64,000 nt of DNA from a virus, in IMG/VR virus record IMGVR_UViG_3300049491_000716, positions 1-64,000 of that record. One strand, written 5' to 3'. Below are positions 1-6,916 of this stretch, piece after piece (within the stretch, counting starts at the first letter, position 1; the number at the start of each line of letters is the position of its first letter). The translations under genes and the position numbers were made by a program. The notes below the pieces were generated by a model that saw only the letters and a program-made list of their open reading frames with translations, ran no database searches and was not told the DNA's origin.

Positions 1-513
1 CGTCTTCACCATTCGAGGCAAGCCCCCCCCCTTTCGACCTGGCACCCGGGTGGCGCGCGGCGCAGCCGCCTGGAAATGCGAACCCGCGCCGCGGCTTAGG
101 TCAACTCACGGGGCGGGCGCCAGTGCCGTGCGGCTTACTTGAGAGTTGATCGAACCGGCATCGCGCCGCTCGATTGAATCGATCGGATTGCCTGATAGAA
201 AAAACCGGCCCGCAGTGGCGCGCGCAGAGGAGGGATGCGACTAGCGCGCGGGCTGCGCCTGGCCGACTGCATCGGGCATGCCGACCGTCGGGCCGAAAGA
301 CTGGCGCCGGGCCTTAGCTGGCATGCGCTTTATATAGAGGGGGTCTGTCATCGGGCGCCGATCGGGCCCGGGTCTGTCATCCGGTTGACTGGTGCCACGC
401 TATCGACGCAAGGGCCGATCTATGGGGGCATCAATCCGCAGAATGGCAGAAATGTACACCATGTGTCCCGCGGCTTATTCAAGTTTGAATCAGATGCGCG
501 CGATCATCATTCC
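1..513. other. No convincing gene
   Basis: I see no ORF here with a ribosome binding site, family resemblance or plausible composition. The one visible pattern is a 12-bp direct repeat, GGGTCTGTCATC, at 341-352 and 370-381, spaced 29 bp start to start. Its role is unknown. Confidence 0.5.
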
Positions 514-574
514 AAAATGTTGTGAATTCTTGGCTATCTTTTGTCTTGACCTTCACAACATTTTTGCCGATAGT
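514..574 (+). promoter_or_regulatory. Sigma70-type promoter within a 13-bp inverted repeat
   Basis: A -35 box TTGACC (546-551) and a -10-like box GATAGT (569-574) are separated by 17 bp. The right arm of a perfect 13-bp inverted repeat (AAAATGTTGTGAA at 514-526, TTCACAACATTTT at 552-564) fills the spacer, so a protein bound there would block RNA polymerase. The half-site resembles the TTGTTGTG motif at the early control region near 13,200-13,330. It would drive the small genes that begin at 663. Confidence 0.55.
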
Positions 575-662
575 CTAGTCATGCGCTGCACCTGGCGCAC
601 CTGACCTAGCAGACCTAGGCACGATCAAGCCCCGAGGGGCTAAGCATCAAGGATTGAACATC

Positions 663-860
663 ATGGCCCGTGCTACTCGCTCTGAATTCTCGGCATCGCT
701 TGAACTGCAAGCCCTGCCGCGCGCTGGCGCCGATTGGCGCGCGCCCGCCCCGGTTCGTGCAAACCGCACCCAGCGGCAAGCCGCATCCGTGCATGCGCTG
801 GCCATCATGGGCACACTGGGTGCCATCCGCGCCGCGGCTCGGTTCATCGGTCTTTCCTAA
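663..860 (+). CDS. Small hypothetical protein, 65 aa
   Basis: The ATG is preceded by AAGGA at 648-652 and lies downstream of the promoter at 546-574. The product is rich in Ala and Arg and has no recognisable domain. A very short gap separates it from the next gene, suggesting one small transcription unit. Function unknown. Confidence 0.5.
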   Translation: MARATRSEFSASLELQALPRAGADWRAPAPVRANRTQRQAASVHALAIMGTLGAIRAAARFIGLS

Positions 861-875
861 CTCTAGGGGAACACC

Positions 876-1061
876 ATGACATTCAAGAATGCTGCGCGCA
901 CCTTTGCCCTGTTTCTTGTGCTGTTCGCACTGGTGCAGGGTTTCGCAGTCACCATGCATGCAGCCGCTCGATTCAAGCCCGTGGACTGCGCGGCGCCGGA
1001 ATCGGCGTGCACCTCGGCGCGGGAATGCGAGGCACTTTATAGCGGGCCCTGCGCCCGGTGA
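876..1061 (+). CDS. Small single-pass membrane or exported peptide, 61 aa
   Basis: A good ribosome binding site (AGGGGA) lies just before the ATG. Residues about 7-27 form one hydrophobic segment after a short basic start. The remainder carries four cysteines, which would suit a disulfide-bonded periplasmic tail. It follows the 65-aa gene and may share its promoter. No family recognised. Confidence 0.5.
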   Translation: MTFKNAARTFALFLVLFALVQGFAVTMHAAARFKPVDCAAPESACTSARECEALYSGPCAR

Positions 1062-1069
1062 GCATTTCG

Positions 1070-1129
1070 ATGGACCCGATCATTCAACGCCTGAAGCTGA
1101 TCGAGAGCTTCGCCGCCGGCGAGGTCTGA
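1070..1129 (+). CDS. Possible 19-aa peptide
   Basis: A tiny ORF eight bases after the preceding gene, with amphipathic sequence MDPIIQRLKLIESF at its start. Its length gives no statistical support. It is listed because it continues the tight series of small genes. Confidence 0.25.
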   Translation: MDPIIQRLKLIESFAAGEV

Positions 1130-1162
1130 ACCCCTACCCCGCAATTTCAACGAAAGCACACC

Positions 1163-1315
1163 ATGGCATCCAAGGTCTACCACGTGATGACCCCAGACGA
1201 GCTGCGCAAGTTCTGCGTAAAGCGCCTGCCAGCGCTGCATGTTGACTTGGTGGCCAACTTGACGCCGACCGAGTTCGTGAGGCTGATCGAGGCGGCCGAG
1301 GCCGTCGAGTTGTGA
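1163..1315 (+). CDS. Small hypothetical protein, 50 aa
   Basis: The ATG follows GAAAG at 1152-1156. The product looks like a compact helical protein (VMTPDELRKFC, LTPTEFVRLIEAAE). It ends exactly where the P63C-like remnant on the opposite strand becomes readable, so a junction lies near 1315. Function unknown. Confidence 0.45.
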   Translation: MASKVYHVMTPDELRKFCVKRLPALHVDLVANLTPTEFVRLIEAAEAVEL

Positions 1316-1747
1316 ACGACTGGACTTCGTCTCCGACGATCGTTTCCCGCGGTGGGCTGTAGCCAGCGAGCGCATAGACGAAGTATTTGATCCCTGACTT
1401 GGCGGATGCCCCCGTGATGATGGCGGCCTGCTGAACGATCTTCTCGTATCGCTTGCCCAGCTTGCCTGCTGCGTTGGCCGCTGCGATGGCGTTGCAAATG
1501 TCATCATCAGTGCGGCTTCAAAGCCCTTCACAAGCGACGGCGGTTGTTCGGCCCCTCCGCTACCCCATTGAAAACTAAGGGGATTTTCAAGTTTCTTCAC
1601 TGTTTCGGCCCCGACGAAATCGGCCATGGCCTGGCTACTGGTGAATCGAGCAAAGACGTTGCCGCGCGGCGAAATCCCAAGAGCGCGCGCCATGCCCGAT
1701 TGACTGACAACCGCCGTTTTCCCGGGGTCGTTCAAAACGTAGCACTC
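1316..1747 (-). pseudogene. P63C-like protein remnant, frameshifted and truncated at both ends
   Basis: Read leftward from 1747, one frame gives a segment with the order seen in the N-terminal half of P63C-domain proteins (VVSQSGMARALGIS, then a PLSFQ stretch). At about 1502-1506 the reading moves by -1 and continues as DDICNAIAAANAAGK and QQAAIITGASAKSGIKYFVY, the next block of that family. The C-terminal P63C domain is missing, and upstream it abuts transposase-like sequence. It is probably dead. Family assignment is from memory of motif order, hence moderate confidence. Confidence 0.5.
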
Positions 1748-1756
1748 AACATCGAC

Positions 1757-1867
1757 ACCAAGGTGCTCTTGCAACTCACCACCGATGGCATGCACGGCTA
1801 CCCCAACGCGGTCGCAAAGCACTTCGGCGAGAACGTGGACTACGGCGTGCTGAACAAGACCTATGCG
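1757..1867 (+). pseudogene. DDE transposase fragment (IS1-like)
   Basis: A stretch of about 37 residues reads LLQLTTDGMHGY...FGENVDYGVL and matches the pattern of the central catalytic part of IS1-like DDE transposases (QLTTDGH.AY...VDYA.L). Nothing else of the transposase survives on either side. It sits between the P63C-like and NYN-like remnants, so it probably marks an old insertion followed by deletions. Confidence 0.45.
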
Positions 1868-1947
1868 GCTGGCCCTGCCTTGTACGGGGACTTCTTCAGA
1901 CTCCCGTAGTAAAGATTGAAGCCATCGATGTAGACGATGGTCTTCAT
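1861..1947 (-). pseudogene. NYN-domain protein N-terminal stub, 28 aa
   Basis: Leftward from ATG 1947 the product starts MKTIVYIDGFNLYYG, the characteristic first strand of NYN (LabA-like, PIN-fold) nucleases with its metal-binding Asp. It stops after 28 residues, where the transposase remnant begins; full NYN proteins are usually 150-250 aa. This is a truncated gene. Confidence 0.6.
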
Positions 1948-1960
1948 TCTTTGATCCCGC

Positions 1961-1988
1961 AAAAAGCTAGGGCTCCATAAAGGAGCCC
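1961..1988 (-). terminator. Rho-independent terminator, leftward
   Basis: GGGCTCC (1970-1976), a 5-nt loop and GGAGCCC (1982-1988) form a 7-bp stem. In the leftward transcript it is followed by a short U run from the A run at 1961-1965. It would terminate the tRNA transcript that starts to its right. Confidence 0.55.
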
Positions 1989-2155
1989 CGGCACCGCACG
2001 GACGAAGCCTTGCGGGAAGTAGTGAAACGGAGTATGCGGCTTCTTCTTGTGCATATCAACCCTTGTTGCAACTTTGCGACTGGAGATTGTGCGGAAAAGA
2101 TCGCTTTGGTAGGGGTAATATTGCCCGACCGACGGTCCATTCGCTAAGATCAGGG

Positions 2156-2239
2156 TGCACCCGACGGGGCTTGAACCCGTACGCTTCCTAGGGCTTCGGT
2201 TTTAAAGACCGCTGTGTCTACCAGTTCCACCACGGATGC
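2156..2239 (-). tRNA. tRNA-Leu-like gene with anticodon TTA (predicted UAA suppressor)
   Basis: The leftward strand folds as a class II tRNA. The acceptor stem is GCATCCG/CGGGTGC with one G-T pair, the D-arm is Leu-like (TGGTGGAA...GGTAGACAC), the variable arm is long, and the T-arm is perfect (ACGGG-TTCAAGC-CCCGT). The anticodon arm is GCGGT-CTTTAAA-ACCGA: four pairs plus a G-A mismatch at 27-43. The 7-nt loop places the anticodon at 2203-2205 as 5'-TTA-3', which pairs with UAA. The 3' CCA is not encoded (ACCC follows). The fold is clear; the decoding assignment depends on the loop register, which the GGT/ACC inner pairs fix. Confidence 0.75.
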
Positions 2240-2259
2240 TTTGAACGGTGCTCACCGAC

Positions 2260-2305
2260 GGCCTCTGACTCGTGTTCTTCCAAGGGGCACAGCGAGTCAG
2301 AGGCC
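2260..2305. repeat. Perfect 13-bp inverted repeat beside the tRNA gene
   Basis: GGCCTCTGACTCG (2260-2272) and its exact complement (2293-2305) flank a 20-nt loop. A short T-rich tract follows on the + strand, so it may be a terminator. It lies 21 bp from the tRNA 5' end and could instead be a processing or recombination site. Confidence 0.5.
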
Positions 2306-2367
2306 TTTCTCATTCAGCCCCGGGTACGGCAAGCAGATCGCCGGGGCAGCAACTCTCTAAGGCCATC

Positions 2368-2877
2368 ATGCACGCGGCGTTTCGGCCCGCGCTTTTTGCG
2401 GAGCTTCGCAAGGAGTATGGAGACAACCCCCCGAAGTCTGATGACTTCCTGCGGGCTTTCCTCCTAAAGCGGGGCTTCTTACTCAGCGTAGTAGACGTGC
2501 CGATCAAGACTTACCGCGATACAATGCTTATGGTCGAGGAGGCCCAGGCGGTTCTGGGTCAGGAGGCAGTCGCGTTGGAGACGACGCGAGCACTCGAAAT
2601 CGACGAAGACGAGGAATCGATAGTGAATCAGGTTTCGATCGCCGCTCCGGCGGCGCAGGCTCACAGCGTTGTCGTGGCGCAGCCGCCGGCTGCGCTCACA
2701 TCACCAGTCGCGCCAGACTATCTCGACGACGTGTACAAGCTCGGCGATGGGCGCGCGTTCATCCTGCGTTGGCCCGCGTCGCTGACCCAGGACGAGTTTG
2801 ACGAGTTCAGCGACTGGATCGCTTTGCTTCAGCGGAAGATGAAGCGGGCGATACCCAAATCCGATCCGATTCAGTAA
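2368..2877 (+). CDS. Hypothetical protein, probably 5'-truncated, 169 aa
   Basis: The first 60 residues (FRPALFAELRKEYGD, SDDFLRAFLLKRGF, KTYRDTML) resemble a helical segment found in the middle of longer bacterial proteins related to DUF5343. Homology appears to begin at or just before the chosen ATG, so an N-terminal domain seems missing. The frame is open upstream but runs back into the inverted repeat at 2260-2305. The C-terminal 45 residues (DGRAFILRWPASL...) form a separate small domain. It ends at TAA just before a strong terminator. Confidence 0.5.
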   Translation: MHAAFRPALFAELRKEYGDNPPKSDDFLRAFLLKRGFLLSVVDVPIKTYRDTMLMVEEAQAVLGQEAVALETTRALEIDEDEESIVNQVSIAAPAAQAHSVVVAQPPAALTSPVAPDYLDDVYKLGDGRAFILRWPASLTQDEFDEFSDWIALLQRKMKRAIPKSDPIQ

Positions 2878-2887
2878 ACCGATAGTG

Positions 2888-2914
2888 AAGCCCGCCTAGA
2901 GCGGGCTTTCTTTC
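2888..2914. terminator. Bidirectional rho-independent terminator
   Basis: AAGCCCGC and GCGGGCTT form an 8-bp stem around CTAGA, followed by TCTTTC on the + strand. It closes the rightward gene ending at 2877 and would also stop the leftward early operon, whose last gene ends at 3032. Confidence 0.75.
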
Positions 2915-3030
2915 GTCTGCGATCTACCGGCTTGTCCCCGCCAGTCTAATGCGCTGGGTTTGCTTTGTACATACTTCCGAAAACTTTACACCGCAAACTT
3001 CGGCTGCACAACAAAAACGTGGACGAGTGG
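2915..3030. promoter_or_regulatory. Intergenic segment with IS-end-like 13-mer and operator-like motif
   Basis: GTACATACTTCCG at 2967-2979 is identical to 13 bases at the end of the IS1595-type element at 8612-10707. GCACAACAAAAA at 3006-3017 matches the early-promoter operator motif near 13,192 and 13,318. No gene is visible. It may be a scar of an earlier insertion plus a repressor site. Confidence 0.35.
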
Positions 3031-3031
3031 T

Positions 3032-3673
3032 TTAGGCGTCGTTCGGGTCCAAGATCAATCCGGCGCGGATGAACACATCTTCCATCTTGTTTTGAGCCAC
3101 GGTCTCGGTGCCGCCGCACACCTTGCGAAGCAACTGCTGGTCTCGATGTAGGGTGCTCTTGCTGCAGCCGTAGCTCTTTTCGATGGCCCGCAGTGACCAC
3201 TCGGATTCGCGCTTGCTGCGGCGCAGGTTGAAGGCTCTGGCGCCCTCGTCAGGACGCTGGCGCACGCCTGGCGCGTAGATGCCCCACAGCAGGGCTTTGA
3301 TCGCGCTCTGGTTGCCCGTCGTGCAGAGCGACCCGTAGTGCTGAGCCAACTCATGCACGCCGTTGCCGCGCGTCGTCTGATGGCCGAAGCGGGCGTGAAT
3401 TGCAGCTCGCTCAACACCCTTCAAGTGTCCCTCGACTTGCGCGCGGATCATGGCGCTCTGAGCCCGCAGTTCGATCGGCTTCAGGTCGCCGCGGTTGACG
3501 CGCGGGTCTCTGGGCGCAGCGTCGGCTGCCTTGCCGTAGCGCTGCTCCATCAAGTCTTCGATCAGGCTTTGAGTTGAGCCTCGTACCGACATGGAAGTGA
3601 ACTCCATGCCGAAAGCCGTGACCAAGGCTTCGCCTACCGTTGAGAACAGAGGATCTGAGTTGGCTGTGGTCAT
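3032..3673 (-). CDS. HTH-containing phage regulatory protein, 213 aa
   Basis: Last gene of the leftward early operon. The C-terminal half carries a helix-turn-helix (SLRAIEKSYGCSKSTLHRD) and the middle has conserved phage-type helices (SAMIRAQVEGHLKGVERAAIHARFG). Similar arrangements occur in phage late-gene regulators and DUF1133-like antiterminators, but I cannot assign it firmly. ATG 3673 follows an AAAGGGG ribosome site and overlaps the end of the upstream gene by four bases. Confidence 0.6.
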   Translation of the reverse strand: MTTANSDPLFSTVGEALVTAFGMEFTSMSVRGSTQSLIEDLMEQRYGKAADAAPRDPRVNRGDLKPIELRAQSAMIRAQVEGHLKGVERAAIHARFGHQTTRGNGVHELAQHYGSLCTTGNQSAIKALLWGIYAPGVRQRPDEGARAFNLRRSKRESEWSLRAIEKSYGCSKSTLHRDQQLLRKVCGGTETVAQNKMEDVFIRAGLILDPNDA

Positions 3674-4251
3674 GGCGCCCCTTTGATGACACGGAAAGAA
3701 AGCACCCATACCCATGAGTCAGCGCCATCAGCCATGTTCGGGAACGGGCAACCTTCGGCCGTGGCATCGCCTCGGCTGATGTCGTTCAGGCGCTCCACGC
3801 GGACTTCGGTGATCTCGAGCGTGATGCGGCTGGCCCATCTCGGCATGAAGATTGACGGCCGCCACTTGTAGGCCGGTTCGTCCGGCCGAGGTGTCGCTGC
3901 GTACTCAATCCAACCGACGTCAGGCGTTGGGTTATTGCAGATGCGCCGCGCTCGGTCGTTGCCACTAACAACCTGCCAAGTCTCGCGGACCCATAGGCGG
4001 TCTCCGCGTGTGCCGTATGGGCAACACTTTCTCGCTTCATCAGACCCAATGTCATACACGCCAAGCGCTGACTTGCCGTTGTACGTGCCGCCGTCAGTCA
4101 AAAGCGTCGCGCCGCTCGGGTAGCGCGGGTCATCTTCAATTCCTATGATGGGCCCGCGTTCTGTGTTCACGGTGCGGCGCGTTTGAGTTTTAGCGCCAGA
4201 CAGAATCGCACGCACCATTTCGGCCTTGAACAGGATTGGGCGCTCCTTCAT
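3670..4251 (-). CDS. ASCH-domain-like phage protein, 193 aa
   Basis: It begins MKERPILFKAEMVRAILSGAK followed by TQTRR, the typical opening of phage ASCH-superfamily proteins thought to bind RNA or modified nucleosides. DRLWVRETW and PSIFMPRWASRITLEI are further family blocks. ATG 4251 has an AAGGAGA site; a longer frame upstream lacks one. It overlaps both neighbours by 4 bp. The specific ligand is unknown. Confidence 0.75.
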   Translation of the reverse strand: MKERPILFKAEMVRAILSGAKTQTRRTVNTERGPIIGIEDDPRYPSGATLLTDGGTYNGKSALGVYDIGSDEARKCCPYGTRGDRLWVRETWQVVSGNDRARRICNNPTPDVGWIEYAATPRPDEPAYKWRPSIFMPRWASRITLEITEVRVERLNDISRGDATAEGCPFPNMADGADSWVWVLSFRVIKGAP

Positions 4252-4499
4252 TTCGTCTTCTCCTTCGCGGCCTTGGCCGCCGACATCCACTTCCACACCA
4301 GCGCTCTGCCGGCCTTGTAGTCCTTCGGGAAGGCGACATGAATGGCGGCCACCAATGCCTCGGCATCACCCTTGCTGGCAGCATAAGCACCAGGTCCGAA
4401 AGCCAGGCGCCGAGCCACGCAGCTATCGCAGGACTCGATGTAGACGCCGCTGCAGGCCATGCGCGTCTGCGCGGCTTCACAGGCTAGGCAGGTCATCAT
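4248..4499 (-). CDS. Cysteine-rich small protein, 83 aa
   Basis: The N-terminus has a CxxC pair and two further cysteine pairs (CLAC...C...CDSC), suggesting a zinc ribbon, followed by an Ala/Lys-rich helical tail. ATG 4499 overlaps the stop of the upstream gene (ATGA). Function unknown. Confidence 0.6.
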   Translation of the reverse strand: MMTCLACEAAQTRMACSGVYIESCDSCVARRLAFGPGAYAASKGDAEALVAAIHVAFPKDYKAGRALVWKWMSAAKAAKEKTK

Positions 4500-4702
4500 G
4501 CCGGCCCGACAAACCATTCAGCGTCAAGCCATTTCTCGCCGCCGCCGTTCAGAACCACCTTGATCATGATGCCGCTTTGTGATGGCTGCTCACGCTTCAC
4601 CGCCATCACTTCAACCTCTGCCGGCAAACGGTTCCATTCGCGCTCCGTCCGGTTCCAAAGCGGTGATGGGACCAATGCGTCGCCACGCTTCACGGTCTTC
4701 AT
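4496..4702 (-). CDS. Small hypothetical protein, 68 aa
   Basis: ATG 4702 is chosen because TAAGG lies seven bases upstream, just after the stop of the preceding gene. A GTG at 4741 would overlap that gene by 32 bp and has no site. The sequence suggests a small beta-rich fold (IMIKVVLNGGGEKWLDAEWF). No family recognised. Confidence 0.6.
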   Translation of the reverse strand: MKTVKRGDALVPSPLWNRTEREWNRLPAEVEVMAVKREQPSQSGIMIKVVLNGGGEKWLDAEWFVGPA

Positions 4703-4709
4703 CCAGGCC

Positions 4710-4877
4710 TTAGACGTTCGCACAAGCCGCCTCCGATTCACTGATCGGAGCGGCTTTGATCAACTCGGTATCGCTGTTGTCAGCCACTTCGTTGAAGACC
4801 ACCATTGTTGGCGTCGAACACGTCTTGGCGTCGTAGATATCCCAGTCGATGTCTCCCTTGCGGGCGTCAAGTCTCAT
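4710..4877 (-). CDS. Small acidic hypothetical protein, 55 aa
   Basis: ATG 4877 is preceded by AAAGGAAAG. The product starts MRLDARKGDIDWDIYDAKT and is acidic overall. Its start overlaps the end of the upstream gene by 11 bp. Unknown function. Confidence 0.5.
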   Translation of the reverse strand: MRLDARKGDIDWDIYDAKTCSTPTMVVFNEVADNSDTELIKAAPISESEAACANV

Positions 4878-5160
4878 GGGGCTTTCCTTTCTCGGCGAGT
4901 AGAAGCGCAACCAGTGCGATCTGCTGAGGGCTGGCGCAGCAGATTGGTTCGCCGGCTGGCGCCACCATGATCCAGTGTCCATCTGGAGCGGCTGCGCGCA
5001 ACACGCGCATGGCCTCGGCGACAAGCGCTTCGCCGGCCTGCGTGGAATTCGCTTGAATCGTTTCGGCTGGCTTTTGCGACTTCCAATTGGTCTTGAAGAT
5101 GCCGATGCCAGCCAACGCCACGGCCATCCAGAACAGGGTTTTGATCGTGCTGGAATCCAT
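4867..5160 (-). CDS. Single-pass membrane protein, 97 aa
   Basis: Residues about 6-22 (TIKTLFWMAVALAGIGIF) form one transmembrane segment, followed by a soluble tail with a PICCASPQQIALVALLL stretch. ATG 5160 lies three bases after the stop of the previous gene. No family recognised. Confidence 0.55.
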   Translation of the reverse strand: MDSSTIKTLFWMAVALAGIGIFKTNWKSQKPAETIQANSTQAGEALVAEAMRVLRAAAPDGHWIMVAPAGEPICCASPQQIALVALLLAEKGKPHET

Positions 5161-5162
5161 GA

Positions 5163-5579
5163 TCAAGCACCAACCACTCTGACATCGCTGCCAGCATTTC
5201 TGCTCTCGGCAATCTTCAAGATGACCCGGCTGCCGGCGCTCTTAATGGTGTCGCGCGCCAGCCGGCCAAGGCACTCGTCGTAGGTGCACACCAAGGTGAT
5301 GAGTGCGGCCTCAGCGGCGCGGTTCATGCGCATCGGCGCCGGCGGGCAGTCAATGGCCTCCACCAAGCCGTCGATCGCCTTGTTGATCATCGGCGTGTAG
5401 GTCTTGCCGTCGAGTTTTCCTGCATGCACCAGGGCTTCCGTCATGTTCAGGGCGTCCGCGCAATCCGCCCACTCTTCACGGCGGCCGCGCCCGACTCTCA
5501 TCTCCCACAGCGCAGTGTGGATGCGAAGCGCGACACGCATGTGATCGGCGGCGGCAAGTGGCTGGGTACTCAGGCTCAT
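5163..5579 (-). CDS. Hypothetical phage early protein, 138 aa
   Basis: A mostly helical soluble protein (LRIHTALWEMRVGRGRREEW, AAEAALITLVCTYDECLGRL). It starts at ATG 5579 in a 4-bp ATGA overlap with the upstream 49-aa gene, indicating translational coupling. Function unknown. Confidence 0.65.
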   Translation of the reverse strand: MSLSTQPLAAADHMRVALRIHTALWEMRVGRGRREEWADCADALNMTEALVHAGKLDGKTYTPMINKAIDGLVEAIDCPPAPMRMNRAAEAALITLVCTYDECLGRLARDTIKSAGSRVILKIAESRNAGSDVRVVGA

Positions 5580-5725
5580 GGGGCAATGCTCACGACACGA
5601 AACTTCCATTGGCCGAGGGTGATGATCTCACCCACAGTGATTGCAAACAAGTCACCCGGCTTGTCAATGACTACGGTGAAGCGGTGCCACTTTCCGCGGC
5701 CGCGCGGGGTGACCACCAGAGTCAT
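5576..5725 (-). CDS. Small beta-rich protein, 49 aa
   Basis: The sequence MTLVVTPRGRGKWHRFTVVI...FAITVGEIITLGQWKFRVV looks like one small beta barrel. It has 4-bp overlaps at both ends with its neighbours, which strongly supports expression despite the short length. Unknown function. Confidence 0.6.
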   Translation of the reverse strand: MTLVVTPRGRGKWHRFTVVIDKPGDLFAITVGEIITLGQWKFRVVSIAP

Positions 5726-5985
5726 TTTTGGGGCGCCTTCCAGTCCAACACAACCGGAGGCGGCGGTGGCGCCTTAGCCACACGCGGCCCGCGCTTTGCC
5801 TTGCGATCGGCAACCTCTTCAGGCGTCAGGCATGGCGCGCAAGCCAATGTTCCGTTCTTGAGATGACGGCGGCCGCCGACGTCCTTCGCTTTGCCGCATC
5901 GGCTGCACATGAAGGTCATGCCCATGCCGATGCCGGCCTGCAGCCATGTGGTTTCTCGCGCGTTGCCACGGCCGGTTTCGCTCAT
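5722..5985 (-). CDS. Zinc-ribbon protein, 87 aa
   Basis: Two CxxC pairs about 25 residues apart (CSRCGK ... CAPC) form a probable zinc ribbon, followed by a proline-rich tail. ATG 5985 overlaps the upstream stop (ATGA); an earlier ATG at 5994 would break that pattern. Likely nucleic-acid or protein binding. Confidence 0.65.
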   Translation of the reverse strand: MSETGRGNARETTWLQAGIGMGMTFMCSRCGKAKDVGGRRHLKNGTLACAPCLTPEEVADRKAKRGPRVAKAPPPPPVVLDWKAPQK

Positions 5986-6227
5986 GTCTTCCACTCCAAA
6001 ACATCCACATAGGCGCTGGCCACGATATAGCCACGCGATTTACCACGGCGCTTGACGACGACGAGTTTTTGTTCAAGCGCCTTCAGATGATCGGCGGCGG
6101 CATTTGCGCTGTGATAGCCAAACTTCTCAGCGATCTCGGCACACGTTGGATTGCACTGCGCCGCTAAACGGAAAGCGTTGATGAAACACAGAACCGTGTA
6201 TTGAGTATCGGTGAGGCTCTCAATCAT
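5982..6227 (-). CDS. LexA-like winged-helix DNA-binding protein, 81 aa
   Basis: LTDTQYTVLCFI...CAEIAEKFGYHSANAAADHLKALEQK is the winged-helix pattern of the LexA DNA-binding domain. There is no peptidase domain, so it cannot self-cleave. It may regulate transcription or compete with a repressor. ATGA overlaps on both sides tie it to the operon. Confidence 0.7.
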   Translation of the reverse strand: MIESLTDTQYTVLCFINAFRLAAQCNPTCAEIAEKFGYHSANAAADHLKALEQKLVVVKRRGKSRGYIVASAYVDVLEWKT

Positions 6228-6478
6228 CTTGGCCCCTTTGCCTGCAGCGCGCGCCGCGCGTTCCATGCAGCCTGCACGTCGGCCGGCACTTCGTATTCCA
6301 TCTGAGTCCAGAACTTGCGCTTCACCTCACGGGCCGTCAACAGGCCGCGGTCAATCAGCGGCTTCACCTGCTCGGGGAATGGCCGGTAACGGATCCTGTG
6401 GCCGATCGCATCGTTCCAGCCACCATGAGTCAGCAGTTGTTGCTGGAGTACCGTGAGGCCGTTGAAGTCGTAGGTCAT
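6224..6478 (-). CDS. Hypothetical phage early protein, 84 aa
   Basis: A short soluble protein with YDFNGLTVLQQQLLTHGGWND at the start and two basic helices at the end. It overlaps the next gene by ATGA. No family recognised. Confidence 0.6.
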   Translation of the reverse strand: MTYDFNGLTVLQQQLLTHGGWNDAIGHRIRYRPFPEQVKPLIDRGLLTAREVKRKFWTQMEYEVPADVQAAWNARRALQAKGPR

Positions 6479-6705
6479 GGCTGCCACACTATGTAGGTCT
6501 CGGTATTAGCACTTTCGCCCCTGTCGCTGGCCAGCAGAAGCATCGCTGCCTCGGTCCTGATCTTCATGTCCCAGCATGCCATCTTCGCGAAGCCATGCAT
6601 GGCGGCGATGGGCAGCGCAGCTCGGGCAGCCATGTAGGTGGCCTGCGCGCGGCGCTGCACGTCAATCGCGTAGGCATGCCAGTCGGATGCATCAGCGAGG
6701 TTCAC
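6475..6705 (-). CDS. Hypothetical phage early protein, 76 aa
   Basis: An alanine-rich helical protein. Two GTG codons occur back to back; GTG 6705 gives the usual GTGA overlap with the upstream stop. Unknown function. Confidence 0.55.
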   Translation of the reverse strand: MNLADASDWHAYAIDVQRRAQATYMAARAALPIAAMHGFAKMACWDMKIRTEAAMLLLASDRGESANTETYIVWQP

Positions 6706-6914
6706 CACTGGCTCTCCGGTGCCACCACGTGCATGCTACGAGGCAGCATTTCACTTCGAATTGAGACGCGCAGCGCGCAATACTTGATGCGTGGGTCATC
6801 TTGTTGAACCAAGATGCACGGAGGCGATGCTCGCCAAAACCGCGGCGGCAGCGGCGCCTCTGGATGCATGCACAACTTGGCATGGCAATACTGACAATTG
6901 ACGTTGGCGGTCAT
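6702..6914 (-). CDS. Cysteine-rich small protein, 70 aa
   Basis: CQYCHAKLC at the N-terminus and two further cysteines suggest a metal-binding module. It starts two bases after the RusA stop. Unknown function. Confidence 0.5.
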   Translation of the reverse strand: MTANVNCQYCHAKLCMHPEAPLPPRFWRASPPCILVQQDDPRIKYCALRVSIRSEMLPRSMHVVAPESQW

Positions 6915-6916
6915 TC

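Noticed and set aside
1-2900. Prophage attachment site at the tRNA
   Set aside because: The phage lies on the 5' side of the tRNA, no integrase is present, and no second copy of the tRNA 3' end is found in the window.
2967-3018. Complete remnant of an IS1595 end
   Set aside because: The 13-mer and the ACAACAAAA motif are in opposite relative orientation to that in the real IS end, so they do not form one remnant.
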